In this document: piece by piece, positions 38,745 to 50,510 of the stretch
Layout of the letters: each line of letters begins with the position of its first letter
Position numbering within the stretch: position 1 is the first letter of the stretch
Source: Certhia americana
Lineage: Eukaryota > Chordata > Aves > Passeriformes > Certhiidae
Length of the DNA: 64,000 bases
NCBI GenBank assembly: GCA_018697195.1
Contig: CM031878.1
Coordinates: 41,311,504-41,375,503, forward strand
Direction: 5' to 3'
Program-made: the position numbers and the translations under genes
Notes under the pieces: model-generated
Told to the model about the DNA's origin: nothing
Databases searched by the model: none
The model's input: the letters and a program-made list of their open reading frames with translations, nothing else

Positions 38745-40428
38745 TTGTTTCAGTCTTCAGTGGCAGCCTCTTCTCCCACACCTCTGAAGTGGACAGACCA
38801 CAAGATGGACTGGAGGACCTAAGTTCCTCCACTGCAAGAGATCAGGTTCATGACCACCTGACTAATCTGAACATACATAAACATTTGTGGGACCTTATGA
38901 AATGCAATACAGAGTCCTGAGGTAATTGGCTGATGAGACCATGAGGATGAGATCAGTTGGTCAGAGCCTGGTGTTAGCAACACCAAGACTGTGGGTTCAA
39001 TCCTTATATGGGCCATTCACTTAAGAGCTAGACATGATGATCTTAGTGGGTCCCTTCCAACTCAGAATATTCTGTAATCCTCTAATTCCGTAGCTCCCAA
39101 ACCACTCTCCATGATATTTGAAAAGTCATCATTCGGGTGAAGTCCCAGGTGGGTGGGAAAACAATACACCCACCTGGGACCCAACAGCCTCACTTCTATG
39201 CCTAGGAAAGTAATGGAATGGGTCCTTCAAAAAGCTCTGAAGTACATGCAGGACATGGAGGTGATTCGAGACAGCCAGTACAGCTTCACCAAAGGCTACT
39301 CCTGCCTGATCTCCAGTGGCTTTGAATGATGGAATTATTCCATCAGTGGACAAAGAAAGCTACCATTTATTTGGACTTCTGCAAAGAATTTGACACACTC
39401 CCTTTAACATCCTTCTTTCTAAACTGAAGAGATGGATTTGATGGCTGGAATGTTTGGTGGATGAGTAATTGGTTGGAAAGTCACATCCTGAGGACACTAG
39501 TTAACAGTTCAATATCCAGATGGGCTTCAGGACAAATGATGTCCTTCAGGGGGTCTGTACTGGGATTGGTGCTGTTTACTATCTTCAGCAATGACACAGA
39601 CATCAGGATCAAGTGCACCCTCAGTAAATACACAGATGACACTAAGCTGAGTTGTGCAGTTGACACACCTGAGGGATGGGATGCCATTCAGGAGGACCTG
39701 GAAAATCTCAACAAGTGGGGCCATGGGAATCGCATGAGGTTTAACAAGACCAAGTAAGTACAAGGTGCTGCACGTGGGCTATGGAGAGCCCTGGAATGAA
39801 CACAGGCTGGGGGATGAACAGCTGGAGAACAGCCCTGTGAGAAGACCTTGGGGGTGCTGGGGGGTGAGAGGCTGGACATGACCCAGCCATGGGCACTCCC
39901 AGCCCAGAAACACAAACGTGTCCTGGGCTGCATCCAGAGCAGTGTGGGCAGCAGGGGAGGGAGGGGATTCTGCCCCTCTGCTCTGCTCTGGTGAGAGCCC
40001 ACCTGGAACCCTGCATCCAGCTCTGGGGTCCCAGCACAGGAAGGACATGGAACTGTTGGAGCGAGTCCAGAGGAGGGACACAGAAGTGATCCAAGGGCTG
40101 GAGTACTCCTCTTATGAGAAAAGGCTGAGAGAGCTGGGATTAGAAGGGTCTAGGGTGATTTTACTGTGGATTTTCAGCACTTCAAGGGGGCTTGTAAGAA
40201 AGAGAGATTTAATAAGGCTTGTTGCAGTAGAATAAGAGTTAGTGGCTTTAAACAAAAAGATAGTAGATTTATACTAGCTATAAGGAAGAATTCTTTTTTT
40301 TTATCATGAGGGTGGTGAGGTACTGGAACAGGTTGCCCAGGGAAATTGTCAATACCCTACCAATCAAAGTGTCCAAAGCCAGGCTGGATGAAGATTTGCC
40401 CTCCCTGTTTTAGTGGAAGGTGTCCTTG
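38745..40428 (+). mobile_element. CR1 LINE, partial ORF2 and 3' region
   Basis: The plus strand carries recognisable CR1 reverse-transcriptase coding sequence. From about 38745 comes the segment just before the RT core. After the nested SINE follow text for the cctgatctcc / acatccttctttc region, and a 98-codon open piece at 39461-39757 with SNWLESHI, the RT-type YTDDTKLS box (the YxDD motif) and GWDAIQEDLENLNKW. The downstream 39760-40120 segment is the GC-rich CR1 end of ORF2 (ctgcacgtgggct, cagctctggggtccc), then the gttgcccaggga and aggctggatg region. Stops and frameshifts break it, and it lacks the 5' part and the extreme 3' end. It is inactive. Confidence 0.93.
38938..39090 (+). mobile_element. 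tRNA-Ile-derived SINE with CR1-type tail, nested in CR1
   Basis: The head resembles tRNA-Ile(AAT): a box-A-like gagatcagttgg, a decayed anticodon arm (gtgttagcaacacc, where the triplet now reads AGC), a perfect box B GGTTCAATCC at 38994-39003, and an acceptor-like atgggcca. It continues into gatgatcttagtgggtcccttccaactcagaatattctgtaatcc, which is the CR1 3' end that lets CR1 enzymes copy it. This is the structure of passerine TguSINE1. The flanks are the two halves of one CR1 (gtaattggctgatg before, gtagctcccaaaccactctcc after), so it jumped into an existing CR1. No clear target-site duplication. Confidence 0.85.
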
Positions 40429-40671
40429 CAAGCTTTCTAAGGAATCTCATGTCCTCCTCTGAATACCTTAAAGCATTCAGAGAGAATTAATGTCCACTCA
40501 AGCTATTCTTTGTGGTTTTTTTCCATAATAGAGTAGTTCTTTATCACATACCCAGTGTTGTTTCTTCCAATAATCTGCATTTAGAGAAGAAACTGAACCA
40601 CACAGCAATCTCTCTTCATCACACACAGTAGTGCAACCAGAATCAGTGTCACAGACATAATTCAAACAACT

Positions 40672-40779
40672 CAACATATATATATACACACACACACACG
40701 TATATATATATATATATACACAACATATATATATACACACACACACACACGTATATATATATATATACACACACACACT
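40672..40779. repeat. Compound TA/CA microsatellite, itself duplicated
   Basis: The unit caacatatatatatacacacac...cgtatatatatatata begins at 40672 and again at 40721. The array is therefore a 49-bp tandem duplication of (TA)n(CA)n CG (TA)n, followed by a further CA run. It could extrude cruciforms at the TA blocks and form Z-DNA at the CA blocks. Confidence 0.93.
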
Positions 40780-41657
40780 TACTTCATCATACCATTTTAA
40801 TAGTTTCAGATAGTATAAGTTAAAACAGAGTGGAGTAATAATTCCACTATATTAATTTATTAAATTTAAACAGATCAGTCAACTTGTAGTGTACTTTTCA
40901 GAAAAAAATTTTGAAACACCAGTGCCATTGAAACATTAAAAAATCTACTTTGTTTTCTAACTGCACGTGTCTGTCTTTCCAAATTTATAAAATCACAGCT
41001 GCAAAAAATATATAATATATACACATTATGTATATAGACATATTTGAATCACTTTGAGATAACATTACAGATTAGGTTTGTACAGAGCTCCTTCTGGCTT
41101 TCTGAAACTCTTTGTGCCAAGAAGAAATGGTGATTTTTATTGACATTCATAAACAAACAATGGCTTATGTTTAAAGTAAATTAGTGAACACTACACAGAG
41201 AAATTTAACATCATGTTTGCACTTGTTAAGAGCTATTACCCTTTGCACTTGCAAAGTACATCAGATGTTGGGGATGCACAGATTTACATCTCCAGAAAAT
41301 CAGTTGGTATCTTACATTCAAAACAATCACTTGCCTTAGCAATTTTTTTAATTGAAGCTTTACAACATGACATCCTCAACAGCACCACAGTGAAACTGAT
41401 AAACAGCTTCAAAATGTGAACTTTTTAGACCACAAAAAACATAAAAGTTCTCAAATGCAAAATGAGGAAATTCCAACTGGAAAACTAAAAATATGGCAAC
41501 AAATCCTGAATATAATGAGCAATACCTTTTCCCTCCTGAGTAGTCCCTCAGAGTTTCCTCAAAAAACGTAATTAAGAAAGGTTCATTCTTCACCACATAG
41601 AGATTTATGTCCATCAAAGTGTTTCATTTTAATTTCTGAAGCTGAGATATAACAATA

Positions 41658-41699
41658 TGACTGAGAGAGCAAAACTCCAAAGTTTTGCTCTCTCAGTCA
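41658..41699. repeat. Perfect 19-bp inverted repeat, 4-nt loop
   Basis: tgactgagagagcaaaact at 41658-41676, loop ccaa, then the exact reverse complement at 41681-41699. There is no mismatch. The stem is too short for a typical animal pre-miRNA and there is no run of T after it on either strand. Confidence 0.97.
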
Positions 41700-44527
41700 A
41701 GACAAAAATAACACATGCTAACGTCATACTTAAATTTATCATGTCCCTAGTACAATCTTGACATATATTTATGTAAAAACCCATGTACCTACTAGTATGA
41801 TAACCTTTCATGCTTGCATTCTGTATGTGTCACAGAATTTGTCAGCACTGGGGGCTTTCCAGTTATTTTCTTATTAAAATGAATGGAAACGGAAACTTAA
41901 AAGGGCAAGCTCAACATAACCGTGGGCATAGTGATGCATATGTTAACAGGAGATACTAAATATCTTCCAGAACAAGCTATACAAAGTGCATTTTCCTATT
42001 CAGCACAACCTGCAGCAACACAGTTTGATGATAAAATGTCATCCATCTGCATGCTTCTCTGAATGCTCCAATACCCTCCTGTATGTCAAACACCTTCTCT
42101 TCAAACTTTTAGCTTCTGTTGACACTTCATTAGGGAACATTTTGAAAATCCCCTTGATTTCAAATATATGCATTTTGAAACACCATCTCTGGAAGGCTTT
42201 TATCAATTCTCTCTTGGTTTTGGATATGAAGTTTATCTTGCATTTTTAACTAGTTTTTGTACACTCGAATAACACAAAAGCCCTCAAATGGCAATTCAAG
42301 GAGAGCTCTAGAGCCTTCCTAGTCTCCTAACAATTCATATATTGATGAAAGGGCTGAACTAAGAATTTTAAGGCCTCCAAAATCCATTCCTCTGCAAAGC
42401 CTAGCATATGATTTTTAGGCTGAGACATCAAATTCATTCAAACTCCCTGCTGCAGAGCTAAGGAACCTTACAGACTCTACTATGAATTTAAAAAGCATGT
42501 AGACTTTAGAAGGAAAAGATTAGTCAAGCAGGTAGGACACCTAAACATATAATGGTGATATTTAGCTCTCATCAGAAATAAAAAAGAAAAAAATTAATAA
42601 ATAAACGAAAAAACATAAAAAAAAAAAAATCTGTAAACCAGCATCTTTGATGGTCTGCTACATTTCAATCCAATTCTTATTAGGACCTCATTATTTTCAC
42701 TCACATCATACTTCCATGTCATTGCTCATCTCAGAGCTCAGTAAAGTTTTACAGGAGTGCTCCCCTAGCAGCATAGTGTGGGTCAGGATGTTCACGCTAT
42801 ACAACTGAGACCCTGATTGCCCCAGTGTTCAGGCCAGAAATTGTGAGAATCCAGAACTCAGGGTTGTGCTAAGAAGTCTAAAATTTGATGCATCTAGTCC
42901 AATACCAGTTCTCAATTCTCTGATAAATTTACTGCAGCTCTTTCCAATGACACAGATAATTTCTGAAATTCTAATTTTAATTCTGACACATTACTTTCCC
43001 TATGATCATTTAAGATTTTTAACAGATACACTGCACATATACATCTACTGCTTATATAAAAGTAGTTCCTATAGAAAATCAAAACCTGAAAGGATATTTT
43101 AGATAGTTGTATATTATTTGCGTTTTCTGTCTGTCCAAGATTTTTCCTCTGGTTATTACTATCCTTGCTGTAGTGTATTTTATAGATCTGAATATAACTT
43201 CTAAAACTATTCCTACAAGAGGCTTTTGACCTGGATACAAGTAATTACATCTTCATTTCAACCAGAAGCTGAAGAATGAAATAGCATACTGAAATTCTTC
43301 CTCTGCTCTTGTTACATGTCAAATGCAATTTTTTACAATAGTTACACTGTGACTGTATTTTGTTCCTTTATCACTGAAAGATTACCAGGAAGGGATTTTG
43401 ATAATTAGTCTAAGACAACTGTGCTTTAAGTAGACTACAGAAAGAACATATAATTTAAAAGCCTTGAAATATAATGTATCTGATTCTTTATTTTAAAAAA
43501 ATGCATTTTTTTCAATTTGGGCTGATTATGAGGGTAAAGTTAACTATTTAAACATTAATTACTTGAACTGTGAATACAGTACAGAAGTTGTTTCACTTAT
43601 TCCTACAGACTTCACAACATGTAGCACCATTCAACAAGTTACTAAAACCATCATATTCTGAACCACAAGTGAGTCATCATACACGTTCCATCCCTGAGGA
43701 TCAAAGCTAAAATTTTACTTTGTTCAACATGATGTCATCAGAGCTTAAAGCTCATTTTAATTCACCACATAAAGCTTGAAACTGTCACAGAACATCCTAC
43801 ATGTCTGTAAATTATTAAATCAAACCATTTGAAAAATAAGATCTGTGCCTTCTAAACTGCTTTACACCAACAGAGCAATTTGCCTTTTCAGACAAGTCAT
43901 CATCTCATAAGACAATATTAAGGAAAGTGTTATTTTTAGGAAGGGCATGATTAAACAGCTTTGGATGCAGTTAAATTCCTAATTCAAAAACCACTGGAGT
44001 TGCCCGATATAACACATTTACAAAATAAAAGCTCTGTATTTCTTCGTACATCATATAAAATGTAAATACACAATTATTGTACATGATAAGTGCTGGCAAA
44101 CATAATAACATTATGAGAAAATTGTTGATCAGCCCATTAAACTGGTTAGTGAGCCCTGAACTGTGTTAAACACATATCCATTACATCTACAGATTGCCGT
44201 AATTAAGCTTTCTACATTTTATTGGCATAAGATAACTCTTCATGAACAGTACATTTCATAAAATTCTTTCAGTGAAATAAAATAAAATACACATTTTCTA
44301 ATAAAGCCACTACAACAAGGATTTTAACGATATACTTCTAATACTCTGAAATGCTATTAAAAATAAATTTACTCATCAGAGAATGACTGACTGATCCTTT
44401 AAAAAAAAGAAAGCGACAAAACAGGTATTCAGAGCTGCCTAACTTTTAAAGTAATGTCTCAAATACTGAAAAAAGGAAAGAGAAGGAAAACTGCTAAAAT
44501 AGACACTTCAAACACCTGAATGCCACT

Positions 44528-44574
44528 CCCAAGGTTTGAACTTGGGACTTGTAAGGCAAGAAGACTTACCTTAC
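44528..44574. repeat. Pair of small hairpins, tRNA T-arm-like
   Basis: cccaag-gtttgaa-cttggg (44528-44546) is a 6-bp stem with a 7-nt loop that looks like an antisense tRNA T-arm. gtaagg-12 nt-ccttac (44551-44574) follows at the place where an anticodon arm would be. The rest of a cloverleaf (acceptor stem, D-arm) cannot be formed convincingly, so it may be a decayed tRNA-derived fragment or chance. Confidence 0.3.
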
Positions 44575-45179
44575 AATTGCCTTTGTCCATTTTATGAGCA
44601 GACTAAACAGAAACAACCACTCTAAAAATCAGAAAAAGGTTAATCCGATTTTACTATACACTCTTCTACATAAATTAATAATTATTATACGGTTTTGGAC
44701 TGCACCCTAGCTCTCATATTTCAGAACATACTTCTAGTATGACATTCCCACATGAGTTAGCAAGAGTTGCAATTCAATTATGGAACACATCCGATTACTC
44801 ATGAGAAGAGGCTTCAGGTTATTGAACTTTTTGTTCCAAGACAAGTATTTCTCCAACTGAATGCAATGAAATTTCAGCAGCAGTCATCAAGTAAAAAAAA
44901 ACTGGGCATGCAAAAAGCCTCACAGTAAATTCCTTTCCACAAATATAAATGTAGAAAGAACAACATCTCAAAGAAAAATGAGGAAAAACCACAGATGTCA
45001 GAAAGTGTATGTGAAGTGGAAGTGGGAACAGTCCACTTAAGAACAATACAGAAACAACAACCACATAAGCACAAGTGGAAGTAAGAGCTGGAGTTAGAGG
45101 GGAACAAAAAGACCTTCTCTAAGCATGTTAGCACCTTAAAAATTTGAACAAAGTAAATGCATGGGTCTCTGGTGAATAA

Positions 45180-45912
45180 GGCATGAAACCAAGCAACAAA
45201 TGACAGGGAAAAGGTATGGCAAAGGTCACAGAAAGGCTTCAACATTATTCAGTGCTTTCTTTGCCTTGTTTTTCATTGACATGCTCCCTGGCCCATCACT
45301 CCTGAGCAGCACAGTGGTGTCTGTGGGACTAAGTAGTGCACACAGTAGTGGATGACTGAGTCAGGGACCAGATAAGCAGAACTGGACATTTCCAAGTCTC
45401 CAGGGACAAGACAAGGGTACATCCAAGGGTGCTAAGGAAGTTGATCAATTTCACTGTGATATGAGTCTCTTTTAAGGTCACAGCAGTTAACCAAAGTATC
45501 CTGGAAGTCATATGTATTCACAGGAGAGGAAGTGCCTGACCAACCTGACAGTGAGAGAGCTGTCTCAAAAGATGAGGGGAGAGCAAAGTCTGTAATTTAC
45601 ACAAATGTAGGGAGTTTTTGTCAATTTATCACACTGTCCTTGTAGTTATCCTCAACCAGCTAAATGATATTTATAGAAAAACAGAGACCAACTCATCACA
45701 GAGATACACAGCAAAAGCCTCAGATGGAAAAAGCACAAATTGCAGCAAATTAAATTCTAATAAATAGAAGGAAAAAGGTCTTTAGAAGGAGGAGGATCAA
45801 ACCACAGAACTGATTGGTCAGAGAGGCTGAGAAATTACCCATCTTTAGGATATACTAAACAAGGCCCTGATTAACCTGATCTAACTTCAACAGGGAACTG
45901 CAGTATACATCC
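45180..45912 (+). mobile_element. CR1 LINE fragment, badly decayed, internally deleted
   Basis: Stretches align with CR1 ORF2 as I know it: cagtgctttctttgcc near 45250; ccaagtctccagggacaa...ggtacatccaagggtgctaa near 45390-45435 (the SPGxDGIHPRVL region, now with stops); gaggaagtgcctgaccaacctgac at 45529; and gatgaggggagagca followed by a remnant of the next RT block. It then jumps to the 3' UTR (aacaaggccctgattaacctgatctaacttc, about 45858-45890). The middle of the RT is missing. It may start further left, near 45000. Confidence 0.8.
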
Positions 45913-46159
45913 TCAAAAATGCCTGCCAAACCTACTCTGTCACTCTAGAATACACAAGAGAAGTCCATCTTACATGGCAACAACCTTAGGCAATCTGACA
46001 GGTCCAGCTGTTCCAATAAAAGAGGTTAGTGCTTCTTTGTACATCCATGAGGTTGCTTCTTCAACTGATCCCTGGACTCAAAATCAGATTCTTCAAGTTT
46101 GCTGTAGTGCTGTAGTCAAAATTAGCCTGGACATCTTCAATTTCAGCTCTTTTGTAGAC

Positions 46160-46182
46160 TTTTTTTTTTTTTTTTTTTTTTT
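46160..46182. repeat. T23 homopolymer
   Basis: A run of 23 T. On the minus strand it follows a 50-codon open stretch (46320 down to 46183) that reads ...LLPEVITHLDLLVEQPVQ... before the A run. Whether that is a second retrocopy scrap or chance I cannot tell. Confidence 0.9.
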
Positions 46183-49003
46183 ACTATAATAAGTAAGAAT
46201 TTGAACAGGCTGTTCTACAAGTAGGTCTAAATGGGTGATGACTTCTGGCAGAAGGGCAGGACACACAGCTGAGGGTATGATAGTAATCTCTAAACACAGC
46301 TGCTTGTAATATGCTGACACCCTTCCAAGTAACTATTTAAATTGTTTAACCAACCACATCAGGAAAAAGTGCATCATGACTAGGTCACCAGAACTAGCAT
46401 TCAACAATGCAACTGTTCTTTGTCAGGTAACACAGAGACTTAACTAATTTAGTGTGAGTGAGGTAAGGAGCAAGGTCCAAGAGAGCAAAAAATCAAAAAA
46501 ATGAATGAGTTTTGTCAGCACTTCCCTTACTGCTCAGAGAGTCCACAGTTGCAGCACTGGTAATGATGTAATGGTCTTTTCTAAAAAAGCGGTACTTAGA
46601 TCATTCAATCACTTAACTATCAGGTCACTGTTACATTAGAATCTACAGATCCCTCTGTGCAAAATCAGCTCAGTGGTACAAGTTCTGAACAAAGCTTGTA
46701 ACAATGCAGGGGCTTAAGGGGAGGAAAGATCAGACAAATTCATGGAAGCAAAATCCCACAAGAGTTATTAAAAATATATAAAACTTATCCAGCTCAGAAA
46801 ACCCTGAATCAAAAAACCAGAGACTGGGAAAGTAATAAAGTGAAGTTTCATTTATAGACGCTTGCCCTGTGGGAGACAAGACATGAGACTAGTCAGACCT
46901 TTGGGGTATGCAATACAAGCTCTTTGGTTCTAAAGTCTCACTTGCTCAAATAAGCCCCATCTGTAAGCTAGAGAATCATATGTGGAAAACTATAGCCTCT
47001 ATTCATCCTTGTACTTGAAAGTTTAAATCTGAGCTTAAAGACTTCAATCAGTTCTTAAACTTCTCTGTGGACCAATCAACTGTCAAGGAATGTTAGACTG
47101 TGTGTACACCAGGAGACAATGATGACAAAATAATGAACTCAAAAACATTTGGCCTATTACAGTTTCATTAGCAATGCATTTTAAATTTTCTTTGACTTTA
47201 AATTTTATTCTTGTTCAAATATAAAGAAAACAAGACAGGTATACAAAATTGTAAATCCGTGTCAGAAACAAAAGTTCTAATAACATCTTCATCTATGTCC
47301 TAAGGGACTCATTAAGGGATCCAACAGAAAAAGGAGGTCATGAAATGGTTTGCACAATCACCTCAGACAGCAGAGATTCATAGCTCAAGCTGTATTTACT
47401 CAATCAAATATACTGATTTCCTTTAGCAGTTTCCTACAAGTCCTTTGCCAATTCAAAACCCTTTTTTCCATATTTCCATTGAGCTTCATTTGCATCAAAA
47501 ATTATTCTTCAGGTTAAAAAGATTTGTCTTAAAGATCGTAAGTAATGAGAGAATATTGAAAACAGTTTATTATTTTTCCACCTAGAGTATCTTGGGAGTG
47601 TCATTCTTGGGAGGCATTCTTTCCTACTCCTGTTGAAAAAAAACAATGGGTTTAGATTACAGTATAAAAATTATCTTTAACACCTCTGCTGATCAGTGTA
47701 TGAGGATGAAACTTCAGCAAATTCTTCATTTTCTAAATGTCAAAGACAGTATTTCTGCTCTGTTCTGGTCCTGACACTCCTCTTTGCATTTCTTGTTGAC
47801 TCTACACTGCTTTTATTCATTAAAAATATCAGTCTAATGCTTTCAGGTTTTTATTTTATCTATCCATTAAGTCTCATTCTGTACCGTGAGATTTAATCTG
47901 TTCTTTGAACTATAGGAGTAATTCCAGCCTCCACTATTCACTTCTCATGTTGTGAAACGGGCACCATTGTGCCTTCTTCCTCCACACACTTCATGCTGGA
48001 AAGTAGTCTTGTGGACACAGTAACTATTCTCATGCTCTTCAACTCAGGCCTTAAATTTTCTTTATTCAGATGCCTAAAGAAAACTGAAGAGACTCAAAAC
48101 ATTACCTATCACACCTATTACAGTCTCACGGTTTCCTTGTATTTTGAAACAAGATATTGCATATTTTCTACGTTTATACTTACACTTGTATTGTAAATGT
48201 TTTCCCTCAGGAGCAATCACCTTTCTCCACTTTGCACTATGCCTTAAAATACAGGCTTTCACCAGGATATTATTGTGCAACAATAGTAAAAATGAGCAAC
48301 ACCAAGTAATTCTAGAAGCACTCTTTGATATTACAGATCTTAGAAAATATTAAAAATAATTTAGTTCTATTCTTAGTGTGTTAGATTTACAGTTATCAGA
48401 AGAAAACTTACCTTTTCTTTTTAATATAAAAACAATTGGAAAACTCATTTAAATTATTCACCTAAATACCAGAGCAAAAGTAGGACATGCAAATGATTTG
48501 GGTTTGGGTAGGATTGTGTGGGTTTTTTTAAGTCATATTCAAAACTGATGTGATTTAATGAACTTGAAACTAAATGGCAAATTAACAGACTGCTACCATT
48601 ACATCACTGCAGAACAATTGTCCAGGTACAAATACGTAATATTTTCCCAACATGTAACACAACAGCCTAATTCTACTGCACTTGCTTCATGGAATGAATA
48701 ATATAATATCCAAACACTGATTCATATGACTATCAAACAAGCGGCTGCTGTGGATCACAGTTCAACGAGCTTTTATTCCACTGAGACAAAGTGATTCATA
48801 TAATAGACATTTTCTAAACTTATGATAAACTATTCCACATTAACTCTTCCATAAAAGAAGGACTGAAGTATGATACAAAGCCTTAACTGTCCAGAAGGCT
48901 TGATATAAAGATGTTTGCTAGAGTCAAAAGGTATTTAGTAAAATCTAAACACTTTATCACTTCATCACTTCTTGTTCTGCCAGTCATAATAAGCCTTTTT
49001 TTT

Positions 49004-49005
<2 letters not shown>

Positions 49006-49038
<33 letters not shown>
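49006..49038 (-). repeat. A33 tract on the minus strand, possible retrocopy tail
   Basis: Thirty-three T on the plus strand, then gg and eight more T to its left. On the minus strand it starts about 55 nt after the stop of the coding-like block at 49094-49410 and directly after atatt. It is therefore placed like the poly(A) tail of a reverse-transcribed mRNA with a short 3' UTR. Confidence 0.6.
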
Positions 49039-49043
<5 letters not shown>

Positions 49044-49093
49044 GAAGATAAGAAGAAACTGGGATTGTAGTAAGAGCCATATGGGTTACACAG

Positions 49094-49410
49094 TTAGATT
49101 GGCTGTGTTTCACTGATGGTCACACCACTGACAATATTACAAAAGTTTTTCAGCTCCTCCATTTCAATCAACAAGATTTCATCTACAAGATCTTCTGAAA
49201 TATGAGAAAACACTTTCTGTTGTTTATGAGATTACTATAAATCCTTTTGAGCTTCTTCCTTGATGGGCTTCAAAAATTCATATTTTTCTTTCAAGTGTGA
49301 TAACTGTTGTAAGATAACTGGTGCTGCCTGTTGAGACCAGGCAATTGTTCACTCCTCATATCAAACAGTGAATGTCTCTAACCTGAAGCTGGCGCAAAAA
49401 TGTAACATCA
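49094..49410 (-). pseudogene. Possible processed pseudogene, parent unknown
   Basis: One minus-strand frame reads as a decayed charged, helical protein for about 100 codons. It runs FCASFRLETFTV, stop, YEE, stop, TIAWSQQAAPVILQQL, SHLKEKYEFLKPIKEEAQ, KDL, two stops, SHKQQKVFSHISEDL, VDEILLIEMEELKNF, then a short tail and TAA at 49094-49096. The frame is kept across all four internal stops, there are no splice sites between the parts, and a 33-nt A tract follows about 55 nt downstream. I see a coiled-coil-like Glu/Lys/Leu pattern but cannot name the parent. In AT-rich DNA a Lys/Glu-rich frame can arise by chance, so this is a proposal only. Confidence 0.4.
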
Positions 49411-50010
49411 CTGGCTTAGAATGATCAGTAGCATGAACATTTATTACAGCTCAAATAAAAATGGCCAAGGTGTACATCGTAATAATGGAAATACCACTAC
49501 TAACATCCTCCATGCAATGAAAACAAATACTATAATTACTAGTCAAAAAACTAGCAAAACTAATATGATTAGTAGTCTAAAAAAGTAGAAAAAAAGAAAA
49601 AGAACAATGTTGAATGAACACAATTTCATTTCTTGAAATAAATTTAATTACATTTAAGCAATTATTTAATTATTTAATGAGTATCCTATTTTGATCCTAT
49701 CACACAGTACTAGTCAAAAACACTTTGCTAATATTTTTGAATGTTTAATTATCAAGAATTGAACAAAGTCATTATTTATACTTCTTCAATGTCAACAGAC
49801 GTTGACAATGGTCACTACAAGACTCTGTTACCTAAATCTATTTTCTTTCCTAGCAAACAAATACTTTGGTACCTTACTCTTTTCCAAAGCACTTAATAAG
49901 AATTTTGGAGTCATTGCCATTTAGAATTTTCAAAATAGTTCCACAAACTGTTTCTAAACCAAAAGACTCAAGCTGGAATTATGCTAAATTCATCTACAAA
50001 AATAAAAGTT

Positions 50011-50027
50011 AAAAAAAAAAAAAAAAA
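50011..50027. repeat. A17 homopolymer with AATAAA just upstream
   Basis: An AATAAA occurs 4 nt before the A run (aaaataaaagtt). No coding-like sequence is recognised upstream. A 9-bp inverted repeat (gtagctagt / actagctac, loop gaatta) follows at 50030-50053. Confidence 0.85.
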
Positions 50028-50458
50028 TTGTAGCTAGTGAATTAACTAGCTACATCACCTAAAAACATGAGTGTATGGATGCATATATGGGCATACAGTA
50101 CTCTGCACAAGGTGAAAACAGAAGTTATTTTAACCTGTTAATTCTTTCATTTACAATTAATTAAAATGTTTTGGGTATAGTACCAATCCCTTCAACACCA
50201 TCCCTTTTTCACATTTAGAATATTACATGAGCTATTGCAGAGTGCTAAGTGCAAGAGGATATCAAGACATAACTTTATTCAGGGGCATTACAAATTTAAA
50301 CTTCCACATATCGAAGAAAAATATTTAAGATTTTTTATACACTTCATCCTTCAAAGTGAGTACTATTTCTAACTAAATCACAATATATTACACTTTCTTT
50401 TCTGCACATATATCACTTTTATGTATCTTTACTATAATAAATCAGCCAAGTAAATAAC

Positions 50459-50510
50459 CGCTGGACTTGATCTTAAAAATCTTTTCCAACCTAAAGGATT
50501 CTGTATTACA
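50459..50510 (+). mobile_element. CR1 3'-terminal scrap
   Basis: cgctggacttgatcttaaaaatcttttccaacctaaaggattctgtatta matches the CR1 3' end (ggacttgatgatcttaaaggtcttttccaacc...gattctatgattc). About 50 bases only, an extreme 5' truncation. Confidence 0.8.

Noticed and set aside
38407..38832. 141-codon minus-strand open frame
   Set aside because: Its first 30 codons run antisense through the CR1 fragment, and the remainder resembles no protein.
38993..39012. Functional tRNA gene suggested by the perfect box B
   Set aside because: The anticodon arm and acceptor stem are decayed and the sequence runs directly into a CR1-type tail, so it is a SINE.
39688..40235. Several 90-117-codon open frames on both strands in the G+C-rich part of the CR1
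   Set aside because: All overlap the CR1 ORF2/3' region; they are by-products of high G+C in a LINE and not separate genes.
46183..46320. Coding-like minus-strand stretch ending in a T23/A23 tract, a possible second retrocopy
   Set aside because: Only about 46 codons, no extension upstream in any frame, and it borders a CR1 fragment; too weak to call.
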